64,000 bases of DNA from Pseudomonas sp. RC10. Lineage in GTDB: Bacteria; Pseudomonadota; Gammaproteobacteria; Pseudomonadales; Pseudomonadaceae. Below, one piece after another: positions 51,379-60,714 of this stretch. Position 1 is the first letter of the stretch. Each line of letters begins with the position of its first letter. Below the pieces are notes generated by a model. The model did no database searches. It saw only the letters and a program-made list of their open reading frames with translations, and was not told where the DNA came from. The position numbers and the translations under genes were made by a program. The stretch covers positions 62,001-126,000 of the forward strand of contig NZ_CP151650.1 in NCBI RefSeq assembly GCF_038397775.1, in the 5' to 3' direction.

Positions 51379-52632
51379 TCAGACGACAACCTGTTCCGCC
51401 GCCTTCTGCTCCTGCCGCCAAGCGATGAACGAGCCTGCAGGTGGGTTGGCCTCGAAGTACTGCTTCATCCCGGTGAACAGCCCATCCGCCACGGCCTGTT
51501 GATGGCGCGCCGTCACCAGACGCTGGCTGTCGCGGCTGTTGGAGATAAACCCGGTCTCGACCAGAATCGACGGCACGTCCGGCGATTTCAGCACCGCAAA
51601 CCCGGCCTGCTCGACGCGTTTCTGATGCAGCGTGGTGACGCCTTCCAGACTGCCGAGTACGGTGTGACCCAGTTGCAGGCTCGCCGCGATGGTCGCGTTC
51701 ATCGACATGTCGAGAATCACGCCCGCGAGCATCGGGTCCTTGTCTTTCAGGTTCAACAGGCTGGTCGCGCCAATCAAGTCCGCGCCATTCTCGCGCTGAG
51801 CCATGAAACGGGCCGTGGCCGAGGTCGCGCCGTTTTCAGACAACGCGAACACCGATGCACCCGAAGCTGTAAGCCTTGGCGCCGCGTCAGCATGCACTGA
51901 GATGAACATGTCAGCGTTGTATTTGCGAGCGATGTCGACGCGTTTGCGCAGGGGCACGAAGAAGTCGTCGTTACGCACCAGACGCACGTCGAAGCCTTTC
52001 TCACGCTTCAACCGCTTAGCGAGCAGTTGCGCGATGGACAACACTACGTCTTTCTCGCGCTCACCCTTCGAGCCGACGGCGCCAGGGTCTTTACCACCAT
52101 GACCGGCATCGACCACGACCATGATGTCGCGCTTCGGATGCGCTTTGTCCAGCACGGGTGGAGGCGGTTCCTTGACCAGCGCGGCGGGCGCAGCTGCCAG
52201 TTGCACCGGCACATGTGGCTTCAAATCGTTACCGAGATCGACCACCAACCGGTTGCCTTGCGCACCTTCTGGACCGAGCAGGAAACTGTTGAGCTGCACG
52301 GGCGATGCGAGGTCTAGCACGATGCGTGTGTCGCCCTGTCCGAAATGGCCCGAACGAATCGCTTTGATCGGCGTGTTTTCCAGCGCCAGCTCAGGGAAGT
52401 TGCCTTCCAGGCGCGCGCCGCTCACATCAATGATGATGCGTTCAGGGGCGCTGAGGGTGAAGGTTTTGTACTGCACCGGACCACTGAGGTCGAAGACCAG
52501 TCGCAGCTTGTTATCGGAACGCCAGAGACGGGCGTTGCGAATTTGCGCGGCATTGGCAGCATTGACAGAGAAAGGGAGCGCGAAGGCGGCGCTGGCCAAA
52601 AGCATATTGAGCAGCATTTGACGTCGATGCAT
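51379..52632 (-). CDS. N-acetylmuramoyl-L-alanine amidase with AMIN domain
   Basis: Periplasmic zinc amidase that cleaves the peptide from peptidoglycan glycan during cell separation. The 417-residue protein has a signal peptide (ending FSVNAANA), an AMIN targeting domain (about residues 28-130) and an Amidase_3 catalytic domain (from about 190). That domain has the zinc ligands and catalytic residues in DAGHGGKDPGA, SVHADA and LVETGFISN. The start at 52632 (MHRRQML) is supported by the signal sequence. A Zur-like sequence lies 55 bases upstream (52687-52699). In P. aeruginosa an amidase gene near zigA is reported as Zur-controlled; that would give the cell a spare zinc amidase. It could otherwise be the housekeeping AmiB/C type. 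Confidence 0.9.
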   Translation of the reverse strand: MHRRQMLLNMLLASAAFALPFSVNAANAAQIRNARLWRSDNKLRLVFDLSGPVQYKTFTLSAPERIIIDVSGARLEGNFPELALENTPIKAIRSGHFGQGDTRIVLDLASPVQLNSFLLGPEGAQGNRLVVDLGNDLKPHVPVQLAAAPAALVKEPPPPVLDKAHPKRDIMVVVDAGHGGKDPGAVGSKGEREKDVVLSIAQLLAKRLKREKGFDVRLVRNDDFFVPLRKRVDIARKYNADMFISVHADAAPRLTASGASVFALSENGATSATARFMAQRENGADLIGATSLLNLKDKDPMLAGVILDMSMNATIAASLQLGHTVLGSLEGVTTLHQKRVEQAGFAVLKSPDVPSILVETGFISNSRDSQRLVTARHQQAVADGLFTGMKQYFEANPPAGSFIAWRQEQKAAEQVVV

Positions 52633-52686
52633 GACACGTTCCGAAAAAAGATGAGCATCCCAGCCCAGATAGAAACGACATTCTTC

Positions 52687-52699
52687 GTAACAATATAAC
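52687..52699. promoter_or_regulatory. Degenerate Zur-like site before the amidase gene
   Basis: GTAACAATATAAC shares the TATAAC half exactly with the perfect Zur palindrome at 50778; the other half differs at three positions. It lies 55 bases upstream of the amidase start. A similar form (GTTACGATATAAC) lies at 62784-62796. Confidence 0.5.
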
Positions 52700-52801
52700 A
52701 TGCAGGTCATTCGGTGAAGATGAAGCTTTTTACAGAAATGCGTTGAGTTTTCCGCTTTAAAACAAGGGGTAACAGGCGAAAACTCATGTGAAACAACAAG
52801 A

Positions 52802-52817
52802 TGTTCCACGTGGAACA
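52802..52817. other. parS: parS chromosome-partitioning site
   Basis: TGTTCCACGTGGAACA is the exact 16-base Pseudomonas parS sequence, here extended to an 18-base palindrome by flanking A and T. It is where ParB loads to organise the origin region. It lies in the gap between the amidase and DUF3617 genes, in a non-coding stretch, as functional parS sites usually do. Confidence 0.93.
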
Positions 52818-52841
52818 TGGACACGAATCTGGCGCTGAAAA

Positions 52842-52868
52842 TGAAAACGCCCCGATAAACGGGGCGTT
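52842..52868 (-). terminator. Rho-independent terminator after the DUF3617 gene
   Basis: On the minus strand AACGCCCCG and CGGGGCGTT form a 9-base stem around a 5-base loop, followed by TTCATTTT. It lies 26 bases after the DUF3617 stop codon, next to parS. Confidence 0.8.
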
Positions 52869-52894
52869 CAGACGAACGGTCGTACCGCAGCGAG

Positions 52895-53416
52895 TTAAGT
52901 GCGCGGTTTGACCGTTCCACAGTTCTGGCCCAGCCACACGGCTTTAGTGTCCATGCTGCCATTCTGCTGCTGGCCGGTGGCATTGAACGAGCCAATGACG
53001 TGGGTGGTGAACTGGCGATCACTCAAGAACTGCGCAGTGCCGGTGCCTTGCGCACGTGGGCAACTGAATTTGAATTTCCAGGTCGGCCCGTTGCGGTCAG
53101 TGATTTGCTGAGTGCAGCCTGTCTTGGGATCGGTCAGCGGAATCTGCTCGTTCTTCACCTGTTCAGGCGTCAGACACACCCGAACGCCTTGACCGCCCAA
53201 GGTAATCCCTTGTTTTGCCAGCATTTGTTCCATCGCCGCACGCTGTTCAGGGGCCATCATTTGCAGTTGAGCGAGCATGATTTGCATGTCCGGCATCTGC
53301 TGGCCATCGACCTGCATGTTGCTCGACGTCAGCTCCCACAAGCCGGGCTGAAGCACTTGCGCTTGAGCGAAGGGCGCAGCCAGACAAACCATCAACGCCA
53401 ATACGCGCTTTTTCAT
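52895..53416 (-). CDS. Exported DUF3617 protein
   Basis: A 173-residue protein with a signal peptide (MKKRVLALMVCLAAPFAQA). The mature part has the DUF3617 layout: QPGLWELTSSNMQVDGQQMPDM at the start, a Met/Gln-rich helix, VCLTPEQVK in the middle, and paired cysteines (GCTQQ, SCPR, NCGT). The function is unknown. Members are periplasmic and common in proteobacteria. It is a single gene with its own terminator. Confidence 0.87.
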   Translation of the reverse strand: MKKRVLALMVCLAAPFAQAQVLQPGLWELTSSNMQVDGQQMPDMQIMLAQLQMMAPEQRAAMEQMLAKQGITLGGQGVRVCLTPEQVKNEQIPLTDPKTGCTQQITDRNGPTWKFKFSCPRAQGTGTAQFLSDRQFTTHVIGSFNATGQQQNGSMDTKAVWLGQNCGTVKPRT

Positions 53417-53602
53417 GAATCTGTTTTCCTTTTTTGCCTGAAACAGTGTGATTGCGGCATGCCAGCAAGACCAAGCGCGGCCGCCAGACGATGACGCTTA
53501 GACGACGAATCCGATAACCAGTTGCAGCCAGAATAAAATAGCGACAATCCCCGCCCGCTGTGGTCTGTTAGACACCTATACGCCTCGAACACAAGGTTGC
53601 GC

Positions 53603-55042
53603 ATGGATTACCACAGCCCGTATTTCTTTGGCTATCTGCTTGGTTTTACTCACCTGCTCGGCATCGTAGCAGCGATTCACGCTCTGCTGACCGTGCGCAC
53701 CGCACAAGGCTCGATTGCCTGGGCGATGCCGCTGATTTTCATCCCCTACATCACCCTCATTCCTTATCTGGTCTTTGGCCGCAGCACCTTCGACGCCTAT
53801 ATCAAGGCTCGTCGTCAGGCCAACAACGAGATGCGCAATGCCATCGTCGATTTCAACTGGAAACCCTGGATCGAAGAAGCCGTCGCGGCACGGCGCTCGG
53901 ATGCCTATGAGTCGCTGCGCGCCATGCCCAAGCTCGGGCGGATGCCGTGCCTCGCCAACAACGAAGTGAAACTGCTGATCAACGGGGACGCCACGTTCAC
54001 GGCCATTTTCGATGCGATACGGGCGGCGAAGCGCGTGGTGTTCGTGCAGTTTTTCATCATTCATGACGACGGGCTCGGGCGCCGGTTGCAGTCGCTGCTG
54101 TTGGAGAAGGCCGCCGAGGGCGTCGAGATTTTCGTGCTGTACGACCGCATTGGCAGCCACTCGCTGCCCGCCAGCTATGTCGAAAAACTTCGGGCAGGCG
54201 GCGTACAAATCAAAGCCTTTGCCACACGCGGCGGATGGCTCAATCGCTTTCAAGTCAACTTCCGCAACCACCGCAAGATCGTCGTGGTGGATGGCGTGAA
54301 GGGGTTTGTCGGCGGCCATAACGTCGGCGACGAATACATGGGCCTCAAGCCACCGCTGGCGCCGTGGCGAGACACGCACGTGTCCATCGTCGGCCCGGTG
54401 GTGGCATGTTTGCAGGAATCGTTTGCCGAGGACTGGTTCTGGGCAACCCGCGAACTGCCGCCGCTGATCCTGCCGGAAAGCTACCCCGAAGACGGCGTGC
54501 TGTGCCAGTTCCTCGCCACCGGCCCGGCAGACTCGCAAGAGACCTGCTCGCTGTTCTTCGTTGAAGCCATTCATGCCGCAACCGAGCGCGTGTGGATCAC
54601 CACGCCGTATTTCATCCCGGACGAAGCGGTGTCGGCGGCGTTGCGACTTGCGGTATTGCGCGGGGTGGACGTACGCCTGCTGCTGCCCTCGCGGCCTGAC
54701 CATTACACGGTTTACGCAGCGTCCAGCCTGTTCGCGTTCGAAGCGGTGCGCGCGGGCGTGCGGATGTTCCGCTACAAGCCGGGCTTCCTGCACCAGAAGG
54801 TTGTGCTGGTGGACAACGAGATCTCGGCCATTGGCAGCGCGAACCTCGACAACCGCTCGTTCCGCCTGAATTTCGAGCTGATGCTGCTGACCGTGGATGA
54901 GGATTTCGCGCGGGAGGTTGAAGCCATGCTCAGCGACGACTTCGCCCAGGCCCATGAGATTTCCATTGAGGAAAGCAAAGAGACCCACCACTTACAGCAG
55001 CTGGGGATGCGCGTGGCGCGGTTGATCTCGCCGATTTTGTGA
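53603..55042 (+). CDS. cls: Cardiolipin synthase
   Basis: Condenses two phosphatidylglycerols into cardiolipin at the inner membrane. The 479-residue protein has two N-terminal hydrophobic segments (residues 8-55), then two phospholipase-D-type HKD motifs: [16 protein letters not shown] near 225-240 and [16 protein letters not shown] near 403-418. The ATG at 53603 ([10 protein letters not shown]) is preferred to a TTG two codons upstream. Length and motif spacing are those of ClsA. It is divergent from the DUF3617 gene; a REPIN follows. Confidence 0.95.
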   Translation: MDYHSPYFFGYLLGFTHLLGIVAAIHALLTVRTAQGSIAWAMPLIFIPYITLIPYLVFGRSTFDAYIKARRQANNEMRNAIVDFNWKPWIEEAVAARRSDAYESLRAMPKLGRMPCLANNEVKLLINGDATFTAIFDAIRAAKRVVFVQFFIIHDDGLGRRLQSLLLEKAAEGVEIFVLYDRIGSHSLPASYVEKLRAGGVQIKAFATRGGWLNRFQVNFRNHRKIVVVDGVKGFVGGHNVGDEYMGLKPPLAPWRDTHVSIVGPVVACLQESFAEDWFWATRELPPLILPESYPEDGVLCQFLATGPADSQETCSLFFVEAIHAATERVWITTPYFIPDEAVSAALRLAVLRGVDVRLLLPSRPDHYTVYAASSLFAFEAVRAGVRMFRYKPGFLHQKVVLVDNEISAIGSANLDNRSFRLNFELMLLTVDEDFAREVEAMLSDDFAQAHEISIEESKETHHLQQLGMRVARLISPIL

Positions 55043-55058
55043 AGGCATCGCACCACTT

Positions 55059-55147
55059 TGTGGGAGCCGGCTTGCTGGCGAAAGCGGTGTATCAGTCAAC
55101 ATGTGTGTGACTGAACTGACGCTTTCGCCAGCAAGCCGGCTCCCACA
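55059..55147. repeat. REPIN (GAGCCGGCTTGCTGGCGAA family)
   Basis: TGTGGGAGCCGGCTTGCTGG on the left and CAGCAAGCCGGCTCCCACA on the right enclose about 50 bases. It lies between the convergent cls and cfa genes. Confidence 0.9.
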
Positions 55148-55172
55148 GGAAAGCGTGGTGCTCTGTCAGCGC

Positions 55173-56357
55173 TTAAGCGTAAAGATCATCCCGCGTCAGC
55201 GGCAGGTCGTGGCTGCCATCGGCTCGGGGCTTCACGGCCAGAATCTGATGCAGGTTGATCCACCCCTTCGAGAACGCATACGCGCAACCCGCCAGGTACA
55301 GCCTGAAAATCCGCAAGGCCTGTTCCGGCACCATCGCCGCCGCCACGTCGAGCTTCTCTTCCAGACGCGCGCTCCAGTGGTCGAGGGTTTTGGCGTAATG
55401 CAAACGCAGACTTTCCACGTCCACCACTTCCAGCCCTGCTTCGCTGATGAACCCGCTGATCATCGCCAGATGCGGCAGCTCGCCGTTCGGGAACACGTAA
55501 CGGTCAATGAAATCTCCGGCGCCGCGCCCCACTGGACGGCCATCGGTGTGCTTGGCGGTGATGCCGTGGTTCATTACCAGACCGCCCTCCTTCAACGCGC
55601 CGAACAGACATTTGGCGTACAGCTCAAGGTTGGCGTGGCCCACGTGTTCGAACATGCCGACGCTGACAATCTTGTCGAAGCGGCCATCTTGCGGCAGGTC
55701 GCGATAATCCAGCAGTTGCAGCTCAACCCGGTCTTCCAGCCCTTCGGCTTTCACGCGCTCCCGCGCCAGCGCCAGTTGCTCGCGGCTCAGGGTGATGCCG
55801 AACACTTTCACACCGTACTCACGCGCGGCGAAGCGGGCCAATCCGCCCCAGCCACAGCCCACGTCGAGCAAGTATTCCCCAGGCTTCAGGCGCAGTTTCC
55901 GACACAGATGATGGAATTTGTCCTGCTGCGCTTGCTCCAGCGTCTCGGTGCCGGTCTTGAAGTAGGCGCAGGAATACACCATTTCCTTGTCCAGCCACAG
56001 CCGGTAGAAGTCATTGGAAAGGTCGTAGTGGTAGGAGATCGACTTGGCGTCGGTTTCTTTGTCGTGCTCGGTGCGCACCGGGACGACGTCGTCATCCTCG
56101 TCCACCAGCGCGGCGGTCAACTCGTCGCAGACGCGCATGACTTCGCTGATCGAGCCTTCGAGCTCCAGACGGCCTTCAACGAAGGCGCTCCCCAGCAGGT
56201 CGAGACTTGGGTGAGTGAAATCGGACACCAGCGAGGGGTCCTTGACGACAATCGTGACGCTGGGGTCTGCCCCCAACTCGACTTCATTGCCATCCCAGAG
56301 CTTGAGTCGCAGTGGTAAGTGAAGCTTCTGTAACGCCGGTGGAAGTTGCGCGAGCAT
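55173..56357 (-). CDS. cfa: Cyclopropane-fatty-acyl-phospholipid synthase
   Basis: Transfers a methylene group from S-adenosylmethionine to unsaturated acyl chains in membrane phospholipids, usually as cells enter stationary phase. The 394-residue protein has an N-terminal lipid-binding domain and a C-terminal methyltransferase domain with the SAM motif LLDVGCGWGGLARFAA near residues 170-185. Further family segments are YSCAYFK near 139-145 and SVGMFEHVGH near 239-248. The start at 56357 (MLAQLPPALQ) was chosen by comparison with the family; a GTG at 56384 in frame would add nine residues. It is convergent with cls, another membrane-lipid gene. Confidence 0.93.
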   Translation of the reverse strand: MLAQLPPALQKLHLPLRLKLWDGNEVELGADPSVTIVVKDPSLVSDFTHPSLDLLGSAFVEGRLELEGSISEVMRVCDELTAALVDEDDDVVPVRTEHDKETDAKSISYHYDLSNDFYRLWLDKEMVYSCAYFKTGTETLEQAQQDKFHHLCRKLRLKPGEYLLDVGCGWGGLARFAAREYGVKVFGITLSREQLALARERVKAEGLEDRVELQLLDYRDLPQDGRFDKIVSVGMFEHVGHANLELYAKCLFGALKEGGLVMNHGITAKHTDGRPVGRGAGDFIDRYVFPNGELPHLAMISGFISEAGLEVVDVESLRLHYAKTLDHWSARLEEKLDVAAAMVPEQALRIFRLYLAGCAYAFSKGWINLHQILAVKPRADGSHDLPLTRDDLYA

Positions 56358-56603
56358 TGAGAAAAACCCCTGATCCAGAAACACGGAAAAGGGTAGTCCA
56401 AAACCGGTTCCAGAGCAGGAACCGCCAGGCTATCGGCTTTTATGAATGACAACGTGGAACCTACTGCCGGGTACTTCCATGCCCCCAGGTTTCGAGCCAA
56501 TTTGAAGCCTGCAATGGAGCACCCTCTGCATGACTGATAGGTAATTTGTTACAGAGTTCTTCAAAGCTCAAGCGAATTTTTATACTTAGTGCAGGCGTCT
56601 AAT

Positions 56604-56627
56604 CCGGCGCTCTCAGAGAGGGCGCCG
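56604..56627 (-). terminator. Hairpin after the P1B-ATPase gene, possible terminator
   Basis: CGGCGC-CTC and GAG-GCGCCG pair almost perfectly just beyond the end of the P1B-ATPase gene. The T-run is poor on the minus strand (GGATTAG follows). It may be a weak terminator or a transcript-end stabiliser. Confidence 0.35.
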
Positions 56628-56637
56628 AATCAAAGAC

Positions 56638-58599
56638 TTACGACGGCATGTGAAATTTCGCGATGGGTTCGTGAAAGCGCAACAGGCGCCCCGCGTTGCC
56701 CAAAACCAGCAGCGTGCTGAGGTTGTGCAGCACAGCGGCGATCATCGCCCCCGCCGCACCGAGGACGCCAAAGGCTGCCAGTGCGACAATCGCCAGCGTC
56801 CATCCCAGCCCGATAATCACGTTCACCTGCAGCGTGGAGCGGCATTGGCGGCTCAGACGCACGCATGTGCCCAGACGACGCAAGTCACTGCCGATCAGCA
56901 CGATGTCGGCAGAGGCCAGCGCAATGTCCGCACCACCCGCCCCCATCGCCACGCCGACGACGCCTGCCTTCAGCGCGAGGGAGTCGTTGATGCCGTCGCC
57001 CACGACCATGGGCCGGAAGCCACTCTTGATCTCGCCCATGACACGGTTGAGTTTGTCTTCGGGCAATGCCTGCGCGTGGATGTCGCGGATGCCGACCTCC
57101 GCGCCGAGGCTGTCCGCCACGCTCTGACGGTCGCCGGTCAGCAGCAACTGACGCCCCATTCCCAGCTCGCGCAGTTCGCTCAACGCCTGACGCGCCTCTG
57201 GTTTGAGGCTGTCCGCCAGCAGCAGCCAGGCCAGGAACACGCCATCGACCGCCAGCCCCGCAATCGGGCCGTCATGGTTTGGCACGGGCGAGGTTTCGAT
57301 TCCCAGTTGCGCGAACAGCTCGGGACGGCCCATCGCCGCTTCGCCACGACCCGTTTGCGCGATGACCCCCAGCCCCTGACGTTCGCGAATGTCTTCCAGC
57401 GCCAGCAAATGATCCTTCTCCACCAGCCCTGCCAGCGCGCGACTGACCGGGTGGCTGCTGGCCGACCCGAGACTGGCCGCGAGCGTGATCACGTCATCGC
57501 CCGCGCCCTCTTCGGCTTGCACCGATTGCAAACGCAGACTGCCGTAGGTCAGCGTGCCGGTCTTGTCGACCACCAGGGAGGTCAGGTCCGCGAGCTCTTC
57601 AAGAAACGCCGAGCTGCGAATCAGAATGCCGTGGCGGGCCGCGACTGCGATCCCCGCGATGGCTGTGGCAGGTGCCGACAACACCAGCGCACAAGGACAC
57701 GCCGCCACCAGCACAGCAAGCATCGCCTGCGCGTTGTTGGTAATGAACCAAGTGACCGCCGCGATCAGCAACACCAGCACCATGTAGCTGCCCGCGTAGC
57801 GCTCCAGCAGGCGCGTGATCGGCGGCTTCGAACGTTCGGCGTTCTGCATCAGCGCGATGACTTTGCCGAGCGTCGATTCGTTGCCGATGCGCGTCACTTC
57901 GATGCGCAGCAGACCGTCGAGGTTGATCGCGCCACCGAACACTTCCATGCCCGCACGCGCTTCGAGAGGCACTGATTCTCCCGTGATCGGCGCGGTGTCG
58001 AGACTGGCCTGACCCGACATCACCAAACCGTCAGCAGGCACCCGATCACCGGCGCGCACTTCGACGCGATCACCCGCGACGAGGGAGCCGTTGTCCACTT
58101 CCCGAATCGTGCCGTCTGCCCCGATCAAACGCGCATGGCTGCGGGTGAGTTTGCCGAGGGCCTGAATCGCCTCTTGCGAGCCGATGACGCTGCGCTCTTC
58201 CAGCACGTGGCCGAAGATCATGATGATCGGCAGCAGCGCGGCGGTCATCAGGTCGCCCGTGGCCCATGCACCGAGCATGGCCAGCGCGATGAGCTGATCC
58301 GTGATGCCGTGCAGGCTCGGGTAACGCAGGCTGTACCAACCGGCGCTGACCACGGGGATCGCCACCAGCAGCGAGGCGACGCCCAGCAGCAATTGGCTGA
58401 CGCCGACCTGCTCAGGGGCGAAGAATCGCCAGACCAGCCCCAGCGCCAGCAAGCCCAGGGCGAGCATGGCCAAGGTCAGTTGTCGCGCAGCGCTGCGCTG
58501 TTCGTTGCTGGTCAGCATGCTGCCGGGCGCGGGCGCTTCGGCGTGGCCATGATCGTGCTCGTGGGTGTGGTCGTGGTTATGTGCGGCGTCGGCACTCAT
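56638..58599 (-). CDS. hmtA: P1B-type heavy-metal ATPase, HmtA-like (Zn/Cu)
   Basis: A 653-residue ion pump of the inner membrane. The N-terminus is His-rich (HNHDHTHEHDHGH, residues 7-19), suiting zinc or copper. The core has the metal-pass motif Cys301-Pro-Cys303, TGES at 206-209, the phosphorylated Asp345 in DKTGT and the His383-Pro pair. There is no Cys-x-x-Cys HMA domain. Overlap by 4 bases with an SPFH-protein gene and two more SPFH genes upstream recall the P. aeruginosa hmtA locus, whose pump is reported to import Zn and Cu. The alternative, a CadA/ZntA-type exporter, is less likely from the company it keeps. It is the last gene of a four-gene operon. Confidence 0.82.
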   Translation of the reverse strand: MSADAAHNHDHTHEHDHGHAEAPAPGSMLTSNEQRSAARQLTLAMLALGLLALGLVWRFFAPEQVGVSQLLLGVASLLVAIPVVSAGWYSLRYPSLHGITDQLIALAMLGAWATGDLMTAALLPIIMIFGHVLEERSVIGSQEAIQALGKLTRSHARLIGADGTIREVDNGSLVAGDRVEVRAGDRVPADGLVMSGQASLDTAPITGESVPLEARAGMEVFGGAINLDGLLRIEVTRIGNESTLGKVIALMQNAERSKPPITRLLERYAGSYMVLVLLIAAVTWFITNNAQAMLAVLVAACPCALVLSAPATAIAGIAVAARHGILIRSSAFLEELADLTSLVVDKTGTLTYGSLRLQSVQAEEGAGDDVITLAASLGSASSHPVSRALAGLVEKDHLLALEDIRERQGLGVIAQTGRGEAAMGRPELFAQLGIETSPVPNHDGPIAGLAVDGVFLAWLLLADSLKPEARQALSELRELGMGRQLLLTGDRQSVADSLGAEVGIRDIHAQALPEDKLNRVMGEIKSGFRPMVVGDGINDSLALKAGVVGVAMGAGGADIALASADIVLIGSDLRRLGTCVRLSRQCRSTLQVNVIIGLGWTLAIVALAAFGVLGAAGAMIAAVLHNLSTLLVLGNAGRLLRFHEPIAKFHMPS

Positions 58600-59663
58600 T
58601 TGTCGGCTCCCTGAATGATCAGGCGTGAATCGTCATGGGGATTGACCGTCGTCACGGAACCGGCCTGCTTGAGAATGCCCGGCACGCGCTCGCGGTAGAT
58701 CCGCAGCAGCAGACCGGGGTCGCTCTTGTTCTGGATCGATTGCGCCAGACCGGTGACCGCAGCGGTGTCGGTCTGCGCCTTGGCCAGTCGCTCGGACGCC
58801 TGAGCATGGGCGACCTGCAAGGTGCGGTCGGCCTGCTGATTGGCAGTCTGGTTTTGCTTTTCAGCATCTGTGCGGGCGTTGGCCACGGCCTGGTCGGCTT
58901 GCTGGCTGGCGGTCAGCACGGCGTTGAAAGCGTTGACCGCAGCGGGTGGCAGGCTGGACTGCACGTCCACCCGCACCACTTCCACACCCAGACCAATGCC
59001 GGTCGCGGTCAGGTCTTCGAGGCGGGTATTGATGCCCTGCACCAGATCACCCCGCAGACGCTCACGGCGCTCGGCCGCCTGACTGTCGGAGCCTATCAGT
59101 TCGGGGCGCGCCACCAGAATCGTGTCCAGATCCCGCGCTGCCGTCAGGCTGACCGCGCTGCGATTGACCAGACGATCCAGCGCAGGCAACACGTGCTCAC
59201 CCTGCAACACGAACTCACGGGGGTCGGTGACCTTGTAGTACGCCGTCACATCCAGCTGTACGACACCGGCATCGCCCGTCAGCAGGTAGCCCGAACCGGC
59301 CAGCGCGTCACTCATTGGCGTCGCGAAGCTGGTGACTTTGTCAGCGGCCTGGGCCGTGGGCGAGCGCAGCAGCGTTTCCACATGGCGTTCGATCACGCGA
59401 TCCGCTGACGGCAGCAGCACCACTTGCTCGAAAGGCTGCGGCCAGGCGAGCAAGAGACCGGCGTTCTGCACGCGATCCAGCTCGCCAAAGCGGAAGACCA
59501 CGGCGCGGTTTTGCGGATCGATCTGGCGCACGTTGGACACCGCCCAACCCAGTGCCGCCAACAACGTCACGACATACAAGCCCATGAACGCCAACCGACT
59601 TGCTTGCAGCCAAGGGCTGCTCACCGCCGGGCGCTCGATCGGGGTCGAGTCCTGCTCACTCAT
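58596..59663 (-). CDS. SPFH-domain membrane protein (HflK-like)
   Basis: A 355-residue protein with one N-terminal membrane helix (about residues 25-45) and a prohibitin/SPFH domain: VRQIDPQNRAVVFRFGELD near residues 46-64, then a long helical region rich in Gln and Ala (SQQADQAVANARTDAEKQNQ near 250-270). HflK/HflC pairs form large cages that modulate the FtsH protease. Here the protein is a divergent relative encoded within a metal-pump operon. It overlaps both the preceding SPFH gene and the P1B-ATPase gene by 4 bases, so synthesis is tightly coupled. A role as scaffold or quality control for the pump is inferred. Confidence 0.8.
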   Translation of the reverse strand: MSEQDSTPIERPAVSSPWLQASRLAFMGLYVVTLLAALGWAVSNVRQIDPQNRAVVFRFGELDRVQNAGLLLAWPQPFEQVVLLPSADRVIERHVETLLRSPTAQAADKVTSFATPMSDALAGSGYLLTGDAGVVQLDVTAYYKVTDPREFVLQGEHVLPALDRLVNRSAVSLTAARDLDTILVARPELIGSDSQAAERRERLRGDLVQGINTRLEDLTATGIGLGVEVVRVDVQSSLPPAAVNAFNAVLTASQQADQAVANARTDAEKQNQTANQQADRTLQVAHAQASERLAKAQTDTAAVTGLAQSIQNKSDPGLLLRIYRERVPGILKQAGSVTTVNPHDDSRLIIQGADK

Positions 59664-60703
59664 GGCTGCGTTCCAGCTTTGCCATCCGACTTGCCATCAA
59701 GGCTCGGCGGGCCATCCACCAATACGCGGAACGGCGCGGCGTCTGTGCGCAGGATCAGCTTGGTGGTCGGGCCGACCACGGTGCCGAGGGTGTCCAGCGA
59801 GCGCAGCAGGTTGTACAGCTGCGGCGAGCTGGCGTAAGCGCGGCCGTAGATGAGAGCGGCTTCGACGCGGGATTGCGCTTCGATGTCGGCAGCTTTGACG
59901 GTGGCGTCCGCTTCGACGATGCGCGCATCGCGTTCGGCTGCCGAGCGGATCTGCGCGGCTTCACGCTTGCCGATGGCCGTGCGTTCGGTGGCGATGGTTT
60001 CACGTTCGGCGCGCATGCGGTCGACCGTCGCGTTGAGGGTCACCGACGGCAGTGTAAGACGCTCGACGCCCACTTGCAGGACGCGTACGCCATAGGTCGT
60101 CAGCAATTGCTTGTCGATCTGCTGGCGCAGTTGGTTTTCGAAGTCGCCGATCCGCACTTGATTGGCGTCGGTGTTGATCAGGCTCGACAGGTCGAAGCTC
60201 GCGGCCGTGGTTTCCAGCGCCGAACCGACGAAGGTGCGGATCTGCCGCGCCGCTTCGTCCGGTTCGTTCTGCACCGCACGCATGAAGCGCTTCACGTTGT
60301 CGGGGTCGCCCTGCACCTGCCAGGCGACGTAGGCCTGCACGATGATGCGCAGGCCATCGCGGGTGCCCACGTCCTGCAAGCCGCTGGAGGTGGTGCGCAG
60401 CCTCAGGTCCACTGGAATCGCTGCCTCGAATGGCGCAGGCCAGCGCCAGCTCAAACCCGGGTCGAGCAGCACGCGGGACGGGTTACCGAAACGGGTGATG
60501 ACAGTGGCTTCGCCAGAACGCACCTGCACCAGGCTCGCGGCTGCCACGGCAAACGCGATCAACACCGCTGCCAGCCCGGCGCGACGCCACGGAAAACCCA
60601 CCGGCCCCGACGCTTCGCCGTGGTGGTGGCCATGGTGATGACCGTGACCGCCGTGGTCGTGACCTGAATGGTCGTGATGGTCGTGGGAATGAAACAGACT
60701 CAA
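59660..60703 (-). CDS. SPFH-domain membrane protein (HflC-like) with a His-rich tail
   Basis: A 347-residue protein. Residues 6-29 are an extreme His/Asp/Gly run (HSHDHHDHSGHDHGGHGHHH and further), a likely cytoplasmic zinc sink. A membrane helix (about 43-60) and an SPFH domain follow: SGEATVITRFGNPSRVLLDPGLSWRWPAPF near 63-92, with a helical stalk GKREAAQIRSAAERDARIVEAD near 248-269. HflC proper lacks such a His tail. The gene overlaps the next SPFH gene by 4 bases and follows the previous one by 11 bases. Metal sensing or buffering next to the pump is inferred from the tail. Confidence 0.8.
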   Translation of the reverse strand: MSLFHSHDHHDHSGHDHGGHGHHHGHHHGEASGPVGFPWRRAGLAAVLIAFAVAAASLVQVRSGEATVITRFGNPSRVLLDPGLSWRWPAPFEAAIPVDLRLRTTSSGLQDVGTRDGLRIIVQAYVAWQVQGDPDNVKRFMRAVQNEPDEAARQIRTFVGSALETTAASFDLSSLINTDANQVRIGDFENQLRQQIDKQLLTTYGVRVLQVGVERLTLPSVTLNATVDRMRAERETIATERTAIGKREAAQIRSAAERDARIVEADATVKAADIEAQSRVEAALIYGRAYASSPQLYNLLRSLDTLGTVVGPTTKLILRTDAAPFRVLVDGPPSLDGKSDGKAGTQP

Positions 60704-60714
60704 GGGACGACTCC

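Noticed and set aside
53576..54991. 471-codon minus-strand frame opposite cardiolipin synthase
   Set aside because: The plus strand has both HKD motifs in the right spacing. The antisense product has no family features.
56650..57975. 441-codon plus-strand frame opposite the P1B-ATPase
   Set aside because: It is a shadow; the ATPase frame holds CPC, DKTGT and TGES.
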